This document shows positions 20,765-32,700 of a stretch of 64,000 bases of DNA, piece after piece (within the stretch, counting starts at the first letter, position 1; each line of letters starts with the position of its first letter). Where the stretch lies: positions 45,196,483-45,260,482 of the forward strand of contig NC_083890.1 of NCBI RefSeq assembly GCF_032452875.1, written 5' to 3'. This DNA is from Bos javanicus. Lineage: Eukaryota; Chordata; Mammalia; Artiodactyla; Bovidae. Both the position numbers and the translations under genes were made by a program. The notes under the pieces were generated by a model that had not been told where the DNA came from, did no database searches, and was given only the letters and a program-made list of their open reading frames with translations.

Positions 20765-21990
20765 ATTACACACTTGTGAACCGTGAACTTCCTGATGTTC
20801 AAGCTGGTTTTAGAAAAGGCAGAGGAACCAGAGATCAAATTGCCAACATCTGCTGGATCATGGAAAAAGCAAGAGAGTTCCAGAAAAACATCTATTTCTG
20901 CTTTATTGACTATGCCAAAGCCTTTGACTGTGTGGATCACAAGAAACTGTGGAAAATTCTTCAAGAGATGGGAATACCAGACCACCTGATCTGCCTCTTG
21001 AGAAATCTGTATGCAGGTCAGGAAGCAACAGTTAGAACTGGACATGGAACAACAGACTGGTCCCAAATAGAAAAAGGAGTTCGTCAAGGCTGTATATTGT
21101 CACCCTGTTTATTTAACTTCTATGCAGAGTACATCATGAGAAACGCTGGACTGGAAGAAACACAAACTGGAATGAAGATTGCCGGGAGAAATATCAATAA
21201 CCTCAGATATGCAGATGACACCACCCTTATGGCAGAAAGTGAAGAGGAACTAAAAAGCCTCTTGATGAAAGTGAAAGAGAAGAGTGAAAAAGTTGGCTTA
21301 AAGCTCAACATTCAGAAAACGAAGATCATGGCACCTGGTCCCACCACTTCATGGGAAATAGATGGGGAAACAGTGGAAACAGTGTCAGACTTTATTTTTC
21401 TGGGCTCCAAAATCACTACAGATGGTGATTGCAGCCATGAAATTAAAAGACACTTACTCCTTGGAAGGAAAGTTATGACCAACCTAGATAGCATATTCAA
21501 AAGCAGAGACATTACTTTGCCAACAAACGTTCGTCTAGTCAAGGCTATGGTTTTTCCCGTGGTCATGTATGGATGTGAGAGTTGGACTGTGAAGAAAGCT
21601 GAGCGCCAAAGAATTGCTGCTTTTGAACTGTGGTGTTGGAGACGACTCTTGAGAGTCCCTTGGACTGCAAGGAGATCCAACCAGTCCATTCTGAAGGAGA
21701 TCAGCCCTGGGATTTCTTTGGAAGGAATGATGCTAAAGCTGAAACTCCAATACTTTGGCCACCTCATGCGAAAAGTTGACTCATTGGAAAAGACTCTGAT
21801 GCTGGGAGGGATTGGGGGCAGGAGGAGAAGGGGACGACAGAGGATGAGATGGCTGGATGGCATCACTGACTGGATGGACGTGAGTCTGAGTGAACTCCGG
21901 GAGTTGGTGATGGACAGGGAGGCCTGGCGTGCTGCGATTCATGGGGTTGCAAAGAGTCAGACACGACTGAGCGACTGATCTGATCTGATT
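20765..21990 (+). mobile_element. BovB copy 2 with unbroken 400-codon RT segment
   Basis: Truncated within the RT region, but the frame 20776-21978 is uninterrupted for 400 codons. It includes GFRKGRGTRDQ, the FIDYAKAFD block (RT motif A), RQGCILSPCLFN (motif B region), YADD (21208-21219) and a C-terminal region ending HGVAKSQTRLSD. The endonuclease is absent, so it cannot retrotranspose by itself. The tail is CTGATCTGATCTGATT rather than the ACTGAACTGAA type of copy 1, suggesting a different subfamily. The absence of stops implies youth. The ATG at 20776 is internal to the ancestral ORF and not a real start. Confidence 0.95.
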
Positions 21991-21991
21991 G

Positions 21992-22780
21992 TTTAAAACA
22001 CGGTAGCATGCATTTAAAATATTCAGAACCTGGGACAGTGTCTAGCAAAAGGTATTCATCAAATATTTGTTGAATGAATAGCTGGATAAGCTTCATAGAA
22101 AAGTTAGCATTTTTCTTGTTTCTTGTAATTTTTTAAAGTGGAACCTAAGTGTTGATTTCTGGAAATGAGAAAGTAAGACACAGTAAGGAAGCCCCAAGCC
22201 ATTAATGTACTTTGATAACCAGACAACTTTTCCCCTGCTTTTCAGTTCAATTCAATAAGCATTTATTTGGCATCTCTTACCTGAAATAACATTCTGTGCT
22301 AAGAGTTATCTGTAAGATTTGAAGATCATAAGGTCACAGTTCTGTAGGTTAATACCTTGCATTTAACTTGTGTTTGCCTTGATAAAGCTAATGATACTCA
22401 CTATGTTGAAAGCCTATATTCTTAAGTGAATTGACTGTTTTCCAATAGCTAGGGTTATGAAACCCAAACTGAATTAATGCAGGTGGAAGTTGTATGATTT
22501 CTTGCAGATTTTTGATATTGAATTAATGTACCAGACAAGGAATGGTTCAGTTACATTCCTGCCAGAAATCAGGGAACACCTCCAAGTAAATCCTGGAGGT
22601 CTCCTTTAGCCCTGTGGCCTTGAATGTGAAATAGACAGCAATTCACAAAGAGTTCCTGGTTTGTTTCTTACCCACCAGTGAGGGAACACCCAAAAGTCTT
22701 AGCATGTTATTAATTCTCTGGAGAGGGCCCAGAAGAAAGCTTTTAAAATCAATTAGAATATAAAATGATATTGATCCTTT
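21992..22780. other. Mostly unassigned; short L2/MIR-like ends
   Basis: Two short plus-strand relics resemble L2/MIR 3' ends: 22030-22085 (TTTGTTGAATGAATAG) and 22243-22310 (CAATAAGCATTTATTTGGCA). The rest is unassigned. Confidence 0.5.
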
Positions 22781-24419
22781 GAGAAAAACATTAACTACTG
22801 AGGACATCTTTTTCTCCCCTTTATTATCTTTCTTCCCTGTTGTAAGGTACTACCTCATAGAGTCACATTACAGAGGCAACCTAATTTCATCTTGCTACAC
22901 GTTTCACACCTTGAGTAGGATATGTGATATTTATTGTATGAATCCGTTTCCATTTGTCAGTAACCTTTTAGCTTTAAGTCTTTGGTCTTGTAGAAATTTC
23001 TGATATACTATGTTGTCAGCTTTTTCTTTTATGGTCTCTGAGTTTTCTGCTTTAAAATGTCTTTTCCCTGTCTCAGATTTTATTTTAATTTTTTAAGTCT
23101 CATATCTTTTCTAAAAACTTTATGGGTGTCTTTGTTTACACCTTTGGCTCACTTGGAATTGTGTTAGTACAGATCTAATTTTGTTTTTCCAGATGGCAAC
23201 TGAGTTGTCCCAAAACATTTATTGAAAAATCCATCCTTTTCCCACTGACCTAAAATACTAGGTTTATCATGTGCAAAATTTCTATATATACTTGGATTTA
23301 TTTCTAGACTTTCATTTTTGTTCCATCTATCTGTTCACGTGCGGCACCGCTCTATTTTTATTTTCTTTAACGCTACAGTTTGCTTCAGGTTCTGCTGAGA
23401 TAGGTCTTTGTTTTTTACTCATTTTCAGTTTTTTTCCTGATTAATCCTGAGTGTGTGTTATTCCAGAAGAACTTTAAAATCAGCTTCCTAATTCTAAAAG
23501 TATTACTGGTTCTATTTTCATTGAAATAATGTTACATTTATAAATAAATTTAGAGGATCTCGAGAGATCTTAATGTTTTCTTTTACTAAGAAATGTGATT
23601 TTGAAAAGATGCGTAATATGTCTTTTTTTAGCGTCTGTGGATATGCATGTGAGTCCTTTGATTCTAAATACATGAGGATTACATTCAAATAGCTCCTAAC
23701 ACATCTTCTTTGACTTTCTGGAGTTAATGGCACTTAGTTATGATCTCTCATTTTTTTAATATCCTACTGAATTCCATGTCTTAATCTTTTATTAGAATTA
23801 TGTCATCAATATTGTGAGTGAAATTGATCTGTGCTTTTCCCTTTAGAGCTGTGTTTAACTTAGTTTCATGGGTTTTATTTATTTTTTGCTAATTAACATT
23901 GTGTTGGCTTTATACAAAATATGTAGAAGCCGTCTTATTTGGATTTTTCTTTTCCTTCAGCTTTTGGTGAAATTCAACTGTAGAACTGCTGTCAGTGCTT
24001 TGGGGAAGCAGCTCTTTGTCCATTTTCTTCTATGCACCATGTTTTTTTCTATGGCAATTGGTCCATTTAGACATTTTTTTCTCTTCCTGATTTCTTTCTG
24101 TAATTCTTTTATTTGGCTTGTTTTTATCTGATACAATTTAAAAAAATAATTTGCAGTGTTAATCAATACCTCTTTTGTAAATCTTTTAACTTCTCCAACA
24201 CATTGCTTATTTTGTGAATTCACTTGTCTTAATTATATTTGCTAATCATTCTTTATTTTTCCCAACTAACAAGCTATTCGATGTATTTATCAGTCCTCTG
24301 TGTTTCTTTATATTAATTTGCTTTTTTCTTTTATCGTTATTAGTTATTCTGCTTTTCTTTGAGTTGTTTTGTTATTTTCTGTAAATTTTACGCTCGCTCC
24401 TTGATTCATTCATTTGTAT

Positions 24420-24482
24420 TTCTTCCTGCTGCTTCTGCATTGGCAGGCGGCTTCTTTGCCACTGAGACACCTGGGAAACCTT
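24420..24482 (-). mobile_element. Bov-tA SINE head fragment
   Basis: Only the tRNA-like head survives (GCATTGGCAGGCGGCTTCTT then GCCACTGAGACACCTGGGAA), reverse orientation, inside the L1. Confidence 0.75.
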
Positions 24483-24852
24483 CTTTTTGTTTCTTCATGT
24501 AAGTATGATGTAACTTTGAATTTGCCGTGAGCACTGCTTTGGTTGTACCCTGTAGCTTTTGATGCATAATGTTCCATTAACATTTTCTATTGTTATCTTC
24601 TAGAAATTCTGCCAGTTTACTTTTGATTTCTACTTTGAAGTCATGTAAAAGAGAGATTTTTTATAACTTTCAACTTTCAAAGGGAGGCAGTTCTATATTT
24701 GTTGGCATTTCATAGTTTAATTACAGTGTAGTCAAAGACTGTTATCTATACCATTTCCACTTTGAAGGATATACTGATGTTTTCTTTGTAGCCTAGTATA
24801 TGGTTAATTTTGGGAAGTTAGTACGCAGTAAAAGAAGGTGTATTCTCTGTTT

Positions 24853-25070
24853 GGGGGCTTCCCTGGTGGCTCAGGCAGTAAAGAATCTGCAATGCAGAAG
24901 AACTGGATTTGATCCCTGGATGGGGAAGATCCCCTGAAGAAGGGATTGGCTATCCACTCCAGTATTCTTACCTTGAGAATTCCATGGACAGAGGAGCCTG
25001 GCAGGTTGCAGTCCATGGAATCACAAAGAGTCAGACACAACTGAAGGACTAACACTTACTTTTTTCACTT
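24853..25070 (+). mobile_element. Bov-tA SINE
   Basis: Head GGCTTCCCTGGTGGCTCAGG to body end CAGACACAACTGAAGGACTA. A 10-bp duplication, TTCTCTGTTT, lies at 24843-24852 and 25071-25080. Inserted into old L1 sequence. Confidence 0.93.
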
Positions 25071-26284
25071 TTCTCTGTTTTTAGGGAATAGTGTGGTCTG
25101 CATGAAAGATCTAACATATTTATTACATTACTAAAGGTCATCTGCAATCTGACATTTTTGTCCACTAGATCAGTGCAGTTCAGTTCAGTCCAGTCACTCA
25201 GTCACGTCTGACTATTTGTGACCCCATGGACTGCAGCATGCCAGGCTTCCCTGTCCATCACCAACTCTTGAAGCGTACTCAAACTCACGTCCATTAAGTC
25301 AGTGATGCCATCCAACCATATCATCCTCTGTCATCCCCTTCTTCTCCTGCCTTCAATCTTTCCCAGCATCAGGGTCTTTTCAAACAAGTCAGTTCTTCAC
25401 ATCAGGTAGCCAAAGTATTGGAGTTTCAGCTTCAGCATGAGTCCTTCCAATGAATATTCAGGACTGATTTCCTTTAGGATGGACTGGTTGGATCTCCTTG
25501 CAGTCCAAGGGAGTCTCAAGAGTCTTCTCCAACACCACAGTTCAAAAGCATCAGTTCTTCAGCCCTCAGCTTTCTTTATAGTCCAACTCTCACATCCATA
25601 CATGACTACTGGAAAAACCGTAGCTTTGACTAGACAGACCTTTGTTGGCAAAATAATGTCTCTGCTTTCTAGTATGCTGTCTAGGTTGGTCATAGTTTTT
25701 CTTCCAAGTAGCAAGAGTCTTTTAATTTCATGGCTGCAGTCACCATCTGCAGTGATTTTTGGAGCCCAAGAAAATAAAGTCTCTCACTGTTTCATTCTTT
25801 CCCCATTGATTTGCCATAAAGTGATGGGACCAGATGCCATGATCTTAGATTTCTGAATGTTGAGTTTTAAGCCAAGTTTTTAACTCTCCTCTTTCATTTT
25901 CATTAAGAGGCTCTTTAGTTCACTTTCTGCCATAAGGGTGGTGTCATCTGCATATCTGAGATTATTGATGTTTCTCCCGGCAATCTTGATCCCAGCCTGT
26001 ACTTTATTCAGCCTGGTATTTCGCATGATGTACTCTGCATATAAGTTAAATAAGCAGGGTGACAATACAAAGCCTTTACGTACTCCTTTTCCAATTTGGA
26101 ACCAGTCTGTTGTTCCATGTCCAGTTTTAACTATTGCTTCCTGACCTGCATACAGATTTCTCAGGAGACAGGTCAGGTGGTCTAGTAGTCCCATCTCTTG
26201 AAGAATTTTTCACAGTTTGTTGTGATCCACACAGTCAAAAGCTTTGGCATAGTCAATAAAGCAAAAGTAGATGTTTTTCTGAAA

Positions 26285-26426
26285 CATTGGAGAAGGAAAT
26301 GGCAACCCACTCCAGTGTTCTTGCCTGGAGAATCCCAGGGACAGGGGAGCCTGGTGGGCTGCCGTCTCTGAGGTCCCACAGAGTTGGACACGACTGAAGC
26401 GACTTAGCAGCAGCAGCAGCAGCAGC
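26285..26426 (+). mobile_element. Bov-A2 monomer SINE nested in BovB
   Basis: Runs from CATTGGAGAAGGAAATGGCA to GCGACTTAGCAG followed by six CAG/GCA units, inside BovB copy 3 and opposite in strand. About 14 bases of BovB (the equivalent of GGAACTCTCT) are missing at the junction. I see no clean target duplication, so insertion came with a small deletion or the site has decayed. Confidence 0.9.
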
Positions 26427-26427
26427 T
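26404..26427. repeat. (CAG)n microsatellite at SINE end
   Basis: Six uninterrupted CAG/GCA units at the 3' end of the Bov-A2. The same seed appears at 37069-37082, 47308-47319, 53829-53844 and 62024-62034. Confidence 0.85.
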
Positions 26428-26689
26428 TGCTTTTTCGGTGATCCAGCAGATGTTGGCAATTTGATCTTTGATTCCTCTGCCTTTTCTAAATCCAGCTTGG
26501 ACATCTGGAAGTTCATGGTTCACATACCGCTGAAGCCTGCCTTGGAGAATTTGTAAACATGTGAGATGAATGCAATTCTGCAGTAGTTTGTGCATTCTTT
26601 GGCATTGCCTTTCTTTGGGATTGGAATGAAAGCTGACTTTTTCCAGTCCTGTGGAACTCGATCAGCCATAGGCTATACATTAGGTTTCA

Positions 26690-27190
26690 CTAGACCATGC
26701 TGCATGACAAAGAAACTTCAAATCTCATTAGTTTAAAAAACAAACCTTATTTCTTGCTGGCATTGCATGAGTGCTGCATCCCCACTGTGGTTCCCCTGGG
26801 ATCCGCCTGGTTCAGCCCAGCCCAGCTGCACAGTCTTCTCACTCCAGATACAGGGCTGAACGAGTACCTACTCTCTGGGTTCATACTATCATCATGGTTC
26901 GGGGCAGGAAGCAGGGCCACCAGCAGGAAACTTGCCTTGGGTACAAAATTTAAGAGGACTTAAAAAAAAAAAAACAACTCAGTGATCAGGATAAATGAAT
27001 TTTCTAATGCAATATTTTTAAAAATTAATACAAAAATCCATGATGAACAAATATCAAAATTTTTAAATAAAAACAGAATATGACCCTGCACTTGCATGAT
27101 CCTGCTTCACCCACTCCACCCTCCCCCTGGTCCTGGTAAAACAAGAGTTGCAGGGTCAAACCGTGCGAGCGCATTTAAAGTTTATGCTCA
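26690..27190. other. Unassigned, possibly an old LTR fragment
   Basis: CATGCTGCATGACAAAGAAA and TTAGTTTAAAAAACAAACCT resemble the antisense of an old mammalian LTR/MER repeat. The family is uncertain and nothing else is recognised. Confidence 0.35.
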
Positions 27191-27205
27191 GATGGTCCAT
27201 GTCAC

Positions 27206-27417
27206 GGGGGTGTGTGGGTGTGTTAGTCGCTCAGTTGTGTCTGACTCTTTGCAACCCCATGGACTGTAGCTTGCCAGGCTCCTTTGTCCATGGCATTCTC
27301 CGGGCAAGAATACTGGAGTGGGTTGCCACTCTCCAGGGGATCTTCCCAACCCAGGGATCAAACCTGGGTCTACTGCATTGCAGGCGGATTCTTTACCGTC
27401 TAAGCGACAAGGGAAGC
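27206..27417 (-). mobile_element. Bov-tA SINE
   Basis: Minus-strand copy beginning with a short GT tract, through TTAGTCGCTCAGTTGTGTCT, to the head CGACAAGGGAAGC. Duplication CCATGTCAC at 27197-27205 and 27418-27426. Confidence 0.93.
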
Positions 27418-27759
27418 CCATGTCACATATACTCACATTCTTTTGGACAGAGGAGGTTGTGTGGTCAAAACGAAAGTGAACAGGATAAGAGGTATTCTGC
27501 CTAAAGAAAAGAATGACAAAGGAGAGGTGGGTGGAGGCAACAGATGATTTGAACACATAACACAGGTTAGCACAAGGGAAGTGAGATCTCCCTCCTAATA
27601 GTGATATATTTGTGCCTATTTCTCTCTCTTCTTTTTTTTTTTTTCAGTTTAGGCTTTATGAACTTTGATTCTATATTTTTGATGAATAGATATTGAAGTG
27701 TGTTGGATTTTAATTATGATTCTACTTTTTAATTTAAAATGTCTTAATATGTATTATTA

Positions 27760-27857
27760 AGTGATGGACAGGGAAGCCTGGCATCCTGCAGTCCATGGGG
27801 TTGCAAAGAGTCAGTGCATGGGGTTGCACTGAGTGACTGAACTGAACTGAGCTGAAT
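27760..27857 (+). mobile_element. BovB 3'-end fragment, about 100 bases
   Basis: Only the last BovB bases: GTGATGGACAGGGAAGCCTG through AGTCCATGGGGTTGCAAAGA to ACTGAACTGAACTGAGCTGA. Within it the CATGGGGTTGCA string is duplicated. Confidence 0.85.
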
Positions 27858-27923
27858 GTAAAGGTCATGACTTTAGTAGAAATGTTAACTTTTTTGTTGT
27901 TTGTATTTGCCAAGTATATCTTG

Positions 27924-28139
27924 CGTGCATGCTGAGTCATGTCCTACTTTGTGACCCCATGGGCTATATAGCCCACCAGGCTCCTCTGTCCATGGGATTT
28001 TCCAGGCAAGACTACTAGAGTGGGTTGCCATTTCCTCCTCCAGGGAATCTTCCCGACCCCGGGATCAAACCCACGTCTCCTGTGTCTCCCGTCTTGGCAG
28101 GTGGATTCTTTACGATTGTGTCACCTGGGAAGCCCCTTT
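27924..28139 (-). mobile_element. Bov-tA SINE with perfect target duplication
   Basis: Minus strand, with a duplicated TCTCCTGTG/TCTCCCGTC segment in the head region. Perfect 12-bp duplication AAGTATATCTTG at 27912-27923 and 28140-28151. Confidence 0.94.
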
Positions 28140-28604
28140 AAGTATATCTTGGTTCTTTCTTTTCAAACTTTATGAATCATTTTGTTTTAGGGATTCTCTT
28201 GCTGAATTTAACTATTTGATCCAATTTGAGATTCTTATTTTAATAGGAGAATTTAGACAATTTCTGTTTGTTGATTTAATAGGTATGTGGTAGCAGTTGT
28301 ATCAAAGTTGTATTATTATTTATATTTTTGTTGCTTCTTTTAAAATAGTAGTTGGCATGGTTTGTTTCCTGTGCTTTTTTTATGTGTCCCATATAATTTG
28401 AAACAGTTGGTTCTGTTTTTATTTTTCATGGTAATCTCTATGACCAACATTGCTAAACACTTCATCTGTTTACAATGTATCTATTGACCCACTCTAAGCA
28501 ACCCTAATATTATATACCTTTACTTTCTCCCATCTCCTCTTTTCCATCAAATTCTTCCTCCTTTTCTCCATCAGGTTATAGTATATGATATGTTTTCTAC
28601 TCTT

Positions 28605-28915
28605 TACTCTCTAAACCCCAATGGGATGATATCTAGAGATTGGGCCTTTGGGAGGTAATTAGGTTGTGAGGGTGGAGACCTCATGAATGGAATTAGTGCC
28701 CTTATAAGAGGAGGCACAAGGCAAATGATCTCCTCCAGCCGTGTGAGGATACGACTGGAAGGTGGCCATCTACAAACCATGAAGAAGCCCTTCAGCAAAC
28801 GTGGAATCTTGCTGCCACCTTGAACTTGGACTTCACAGTCTCCAAAACACTAAGAAACATTCTTGTTTGTGATACCCAATCTATGACACTTAACATAGCA
28901 GCTCTCGGTAACTAA
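28605..28915 (+). mobile_element. MLT1-type (ERVL-MaLR) LTR
   Basis: Contains the MaLR LTR series GGGCCTTTGGGAGGTAATTA, a GGAATTAGTGCCCTTATAAGA block and CTTGAACTTGGACTTCACAG in the right order. Diverged, no internal sequence, probably a solo LTR. The subfamily name is from memory. Confidence 0.75.
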
Positions 28916-29149
28916 AGTTGACCGCCATCCAGATGCAGAGTGACACCTGGGTGGTGTGTGTGTTGGGAAGCTCCAAGAACCACTATGAAGGATTTGTACT
29001 ACAACCCCCAGAAGAATGATCTGAACCTTGTGCCCTGAACTAGACCACAGGGATTGCTCACTTTAAAATTAAAAAAGTCATTATTATCCATAAAATTTTA
29101 AACAAAATGCAGTTTTACAATATTTTAAATACCCAGGAAATAATTCAAT

Positions 29150-29460
29150 ATTACTGGACATATGAAAAGCCAGGAAAATTTCAGTTTTCATGGGAAAAAA
29201 AGATAATCAACAGCTGTCAACTCCAAGATGACACATATGTTGTAATTATCTGACAAAGGTTTTAAAGCAACTCTTATAAAAATGCTTAAGTAAGGAATTA
29301 AAGACAATCTCAACAAAGAAATGGAAACTATAAAAAAGAGTTAAGTGGACATTTCTAAACTGAAAAACACAATAAGATTCATTGGTTGCAACAAAGATTC
29401 CACTCTGGTATGAGATGTTGATAGTGGGGAATTCTATGGTGTTGGAGGGAAGTAACATAT
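29150..29460 (+). mobile_element. Old L1 fragment
   Basis: AATCAACAGCTGTCAACTCC, a TGACACATATGTTGTAATTATCTGAC block and CAAAGAAATGGAAACTATAA form a known old-L1 order, plus strand, diverged. Confidence 0.55.
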
Positions 29461-29549
29461 AGGCTCAGTGCTTAATTTTGCTGTGAACTTAAAACTGCTC
29501 TAAAAAGATAAAATCTATTGAGAATGCATATCCTCAGAAAAACATGATC

Positions 29550-30140
29550 TGAAAGGATACACACACCCCAGTGTTCATGGCAGCACTGCTTACAGTAGCC
29601 AAAGCATAGAAGCAACCTAAATGTCCATCGACAGAGGAATGGATAAAGATGTGGTACATATATACATACACAATGCAATATTACTCAGCCATTAAAAAGA
29701 AGGAAATAATTCCATTTGGAGCAACGTGGATGGACCTATTGTCATCCTGAGTGAAGTCATAGAAGATGTATCATATGACATCCCTTATATGTGGAATCTA
29801 AAAAGAAATGATACAAATGACCTTACTTACAAAACAGAAAGATACTCACAGACTTAGAGAACTGAACTTATAGTTGCCAGGGGAAGGATGGGGAAAAAAA
29901 GATAGGGAGTTTGGGATGGACATGTACACACTGCTATATTTAAAATGGATAACCAACAGAGACCTATTGTATAGCACATAGAATTCTGTTCAGTGTTATG
30001 TAGCGGACTGGAAGGGAGAGGTATTTGGAGGAGAATGAATACATGTAAATGTGTAGTTGAGTCCCTTTGCTGTTCACTGGAAACTATCACAGCATTATTT
30101 ATTAATAGGCTATACTCCAATACAAAATAAAAAGTTAAAA
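29550..30140 (+). mobile_element. L1 3' end, artiodactyl type
   Basis: Better preserved counterpart of 3840-4410. Has AGCAACCTAAATGTCCATCG, a TTACTCAGCCATTAAAAAGA string, ACGTGGATGGACCTATTGTC, ATCCCTTATATGTGGAATCT and a final TACTCCAATACAAAATAAAAA-type end. Confidence 0.88.
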
Positions 30141-30271
30141 AATTACATATGCAAAAAATATAATAACCAAAATTAAGAGCTTATCGGATGGGTTCAATAG
30201 CAGGAAGTTTACAGCATATCTATCCATAAGCACACAAGATTGCCAGGAGAAATATCAACAACCTCATACAA

Positions 30272-30740
30272 ATGTCCTTCAATAGGTGAATGGATGAATG
30301 AGTTGTACCGTAAAATATGTGCAAACTATACAATCAAATACTATTCAGTAGTACAAAGTAATAACAAAACTACTGGTACACTCAAACAACTTGAATGAAG
30401 CTTAAAGGCATTATGTGAATGAGGGGAAAAAAGCCAGTCTCAAAAGGTTGCATATTGTATGGTAACAGAGCTCCATGTTTTGGTCAGAAGCCCAAAAAGG
30501 GGAGCCCCAGGAAACTGAAGACAAAGCTATAGTGACTGAAAACTGATTTGTTCTCAGCAATTGGGGTGAAGGGTAGCTTTGACTAAAAGGGGATAACAGG
30601 GAATTTGGGGAGGTGATAGAATTATTCTGTATTTTCATTGTGGTGGTGCTCACATGAATTAATATGCATAAAATGCATTAAATGCATAAAAATGTGCATC
30701 AAAAAGTTCAATTTGAGTGCATCTTAAAATACAATTTTTT
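30272..30740 (+). mobile_element. L1M-type 3' end
   Basis: Different, older L1 subfamily: CCTTCAATAGGTGAATGGAT, then a TTGAATGAAGCTTAAAGGCATTATG block, a TCATTGTGGTGGTGCTCACA block and an A-rich end. Just upstream, at 30239-30270, are about 30 bases matching BovB (AGATTGCCAGGAGAAATATC), perhaps a tiny BovB piece or chance. Confidence 0.7.
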
Positions 30741-30937
30741 GACAAAATCAGTGAGCCACATTTTCTTCACTGAAGAATTTCAGTTTTTTCTCTATTGTCC
30801 TGGAATGGACTGTGGCTAAGAGAAGCTAACTTTCTTGTTTTCATAGGTACTTGATATTTTTCCTTGGGTGCCCACAGAATTATTTTCTTATCTGTGAAGT
30901 CCAGTAATTTTACCAGGAAGCATCCCAGACGTCTAAG

Positions 30938-31895
30938 ACAAGAAGCAACAGTTAGAACCAGGCTTGGAACAACAGACTGGTTCAAAATTGGGAAAGGAGT
31001 ATGTCAGTTGTCAAAGGAGTACATATATTGTCACCCTGCTTATTTAATTTATATGCAGAGTGCATCATGCAAAACACTGGGCTGGATAACTCACAGGCTG
31101 GAATCAAGATTGCAAGGAGAAATTTCAACAACCTCAGAGACACAGATGATACCACTTTAATGGCAGAAAGTGAAGAGCAACTAAAGAGTCTCTTGATGAG
31201 GGTGAAAGAGGAGAGTGAAAAGGCTGGCTTAAAACTCAACATTCAAAAAAACTAAGATCATGGCATCTGGCCCCATTACTTCATGGCAAATAGATGCGGA
31301 AAAAGTGGAAACAGTAACACATTTTATTTTCTTGGGCTCCAAAATCACTTTGAATAGTTACTTCAGCCATGACTTTAAGACACTTGCTCCTTGGAAGAAA
31401 AGCTATGACAAACAGCATATTCAAAAGCAGAGACATCACTTTGCCGACAAAGGTCCGTACAGTCAAAGCTATGGTTTTCCAGTAGTCATGTACAGATGTG
31501 AGAGTTGGACCATAAAGAAGGCTGAGCACTAAAGAACTGATGCTTTTGAATTGCAGTGCTGGGGAAGACTCTTGAGAGTCCCTTGGACAGTGAGGCGATC
31601 AAACCAGTCAATCCTAAAGGAAATCAACCCTAAATGTTCATTGGAAGGGCTGATGTTGAAACTGAAGTTCCAATACATTGGCCACTTGCTGCGAAGCTGA
31701 CTCATTGGAAAAGACCCTGATGCTGGGAAAGATTGAAGGCAGGAGGAGAAGGAGGTGACAGAGGATGAGATGGTTGAATGACATCACTGACTCACAGACA
31801 TGAGTTTGAGCAAACTCCGGGAGATAGTGAGGGAAGCCTGGAGTGCTACAGTTTGTGGAGTCACAGAGTCAGACACCACTTAGTGACTGGACAAC
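30938..31895 (+). mobile_element. BovB copy 4, old and decayed
   Basis: RT region to 3' end, with a tail GACTGGACAACAGCAA of an older type. A 19-base internal repetition (AAAGGAGTA...) at 30994-31022, frameshifts near 31250, and the catalytic motif changed from YADD to DTDD (31139-31150). Clearly dead and older than copies 1-2. Confidence 0.93.
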
Positions 31896-31899
31896 AGCA

Positions 31900-32454
31900 A
31901 TCTCAGAGTTAATCATTTTGAGTCAGTGTTTTCCTAAGACATCATAGGCTTAAGTCTCTGCTCATTCCTCTGAAGTGCAGGTTCACATGATCTTTTTTGA
32001 GTATTTCTCCTCTTCCATTTGTTTCGGTTCCTTCTTAGAAGACAGTAAGTAACATATTGGATCTTATTTGTCTGTCTTCCTTAGCTGTCATTTCTTTTTT
32101 GGTCTTTTTGGACTGTTCATTTCACTCTCATTGTGCTCACTAATTAATTACAGGACATTATTCTGCCCTTCACTGTGTCTGCAGAAGGGTTCATTATGTT
32201 TCAGGCCACTTCCGTTGTGCCTTCACTCTGGATTTCTCTTCTTTCCAAGGTCTGCCAGTTCTTATGTCCTCTCATTCTGTTGTCTTGACAGATATTCTCC
32301 AAGCTCTTATTTCTCAACTTCAAGCTCTATGTTTCATCAGCTTTTTAGAGTCCAGTTCAGTATTATTAAGGCCTGGAAGACCATATGTCAGCTGGTCACC
32401 CTTTCTCTCTCTCTCTGAACTCTTTGCCTTCCGCTCTTTGTCTGCTGCATTTTA
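31900..32454. other. Unassigned pyrimidine-rich sequence
   Basis: CT-rich with a (CT)n run at 32404-32417. Short open frames without domains. Nothing else recognised. Confidence 0.4.
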
Positions 32455-32700
32455 GCAATCCTGACCTTCTTGCTCTTCCTTGCACTCTCCAACACACTCC
32501 GTCTCAAGGTCCTTGCAGTCACTGACCTCTCTGCCTGGAACACCCCACCCCAGAGGTCTGCACAGCTTGCTCCTCACTAAACTGCCCTTAAAGAAATCTA
32601 CCCAATGCCAACCCACAGTATAGATCTTCCATCATATCTCAATACTGTTCCTCCATTGAAGACTTCAGCACTGGTTTAAGAGAATAAAACGTACATTAGA
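32455..32700 (+). mobile_element. L2 LINE relic
   Basis: CTTGCTCTTCCTTGCACTCT, then GACCTCTCTGCCTGGAACAC and CCCCAGAGGTCTGCACAGCT follow the order of an L2 3' region. Diverged. Confidence 0.6.

Larger units (their letters stand above)
22850..25165 (-). mobile_element. Old L1 LINE, antisense ORF2, SINE-interrupted
   Basis: T-rich plus-strand text is the reverse complement of L1 ORF2. Examples are the GAGTTGTCCCAAAACATTTA stretch (23202-23221) followed by TCCATCCTTTTCCCACTGA, and the 'tatggttaattttgg' region near 24800. Many stops in all frames. A Bov-tA sits at 24853-25070 and a BovB follows at 25172. Sequence at 27570-28560 looks like the continuation of the same or a similar L1 further 5'. 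Confidence 0.7.
25172..26667 (-). mobile_element. BovB copy 3, minus strand, with nested SINE
   Basis: About 1.35 kb of BovB on the minus strand from its 3' tail (CAGTTCAGTTCAGTCCAGTC at the left) through the RT to a 5' truncation near 26667. The YADD codons are intact (25943-25954, minus), but stops and frameshifts break the frame into pieces (for example 25880-26194). A Bov-A2 lies at 26285-26426. Confidence 0.93.
27570..28560 (-). mobile_element. Old L1 LINE, antisense, interrupted
   Basis: T-rich sequence such as AATAGGAGAATTTAGACAATT (28242-28262) followed by a TTGATTTAATAGGTATG-like stretch matches antisense old L1 ORF2. A BovB tail (27760-27857) and a Bov-tA (27924-28139) sit in it. 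Confidence 0.6.

Noticed and set aside
19666..21866. Recurrent 184-codon antisense frames in BovB copies (also 51177-51794 minus and 40770-41378 plus)
   Set aside because: The same antisense text is open in each copy because it mirrors the conserved RT C-terminal coding sequence. I see no start context or domain that makes it a separate gene.
30239..30270. Isolated 30-base BovB match before an L1 3' end
   Set aside because: Too short to call an element; mentioned only within the neighbouring L1 entry.
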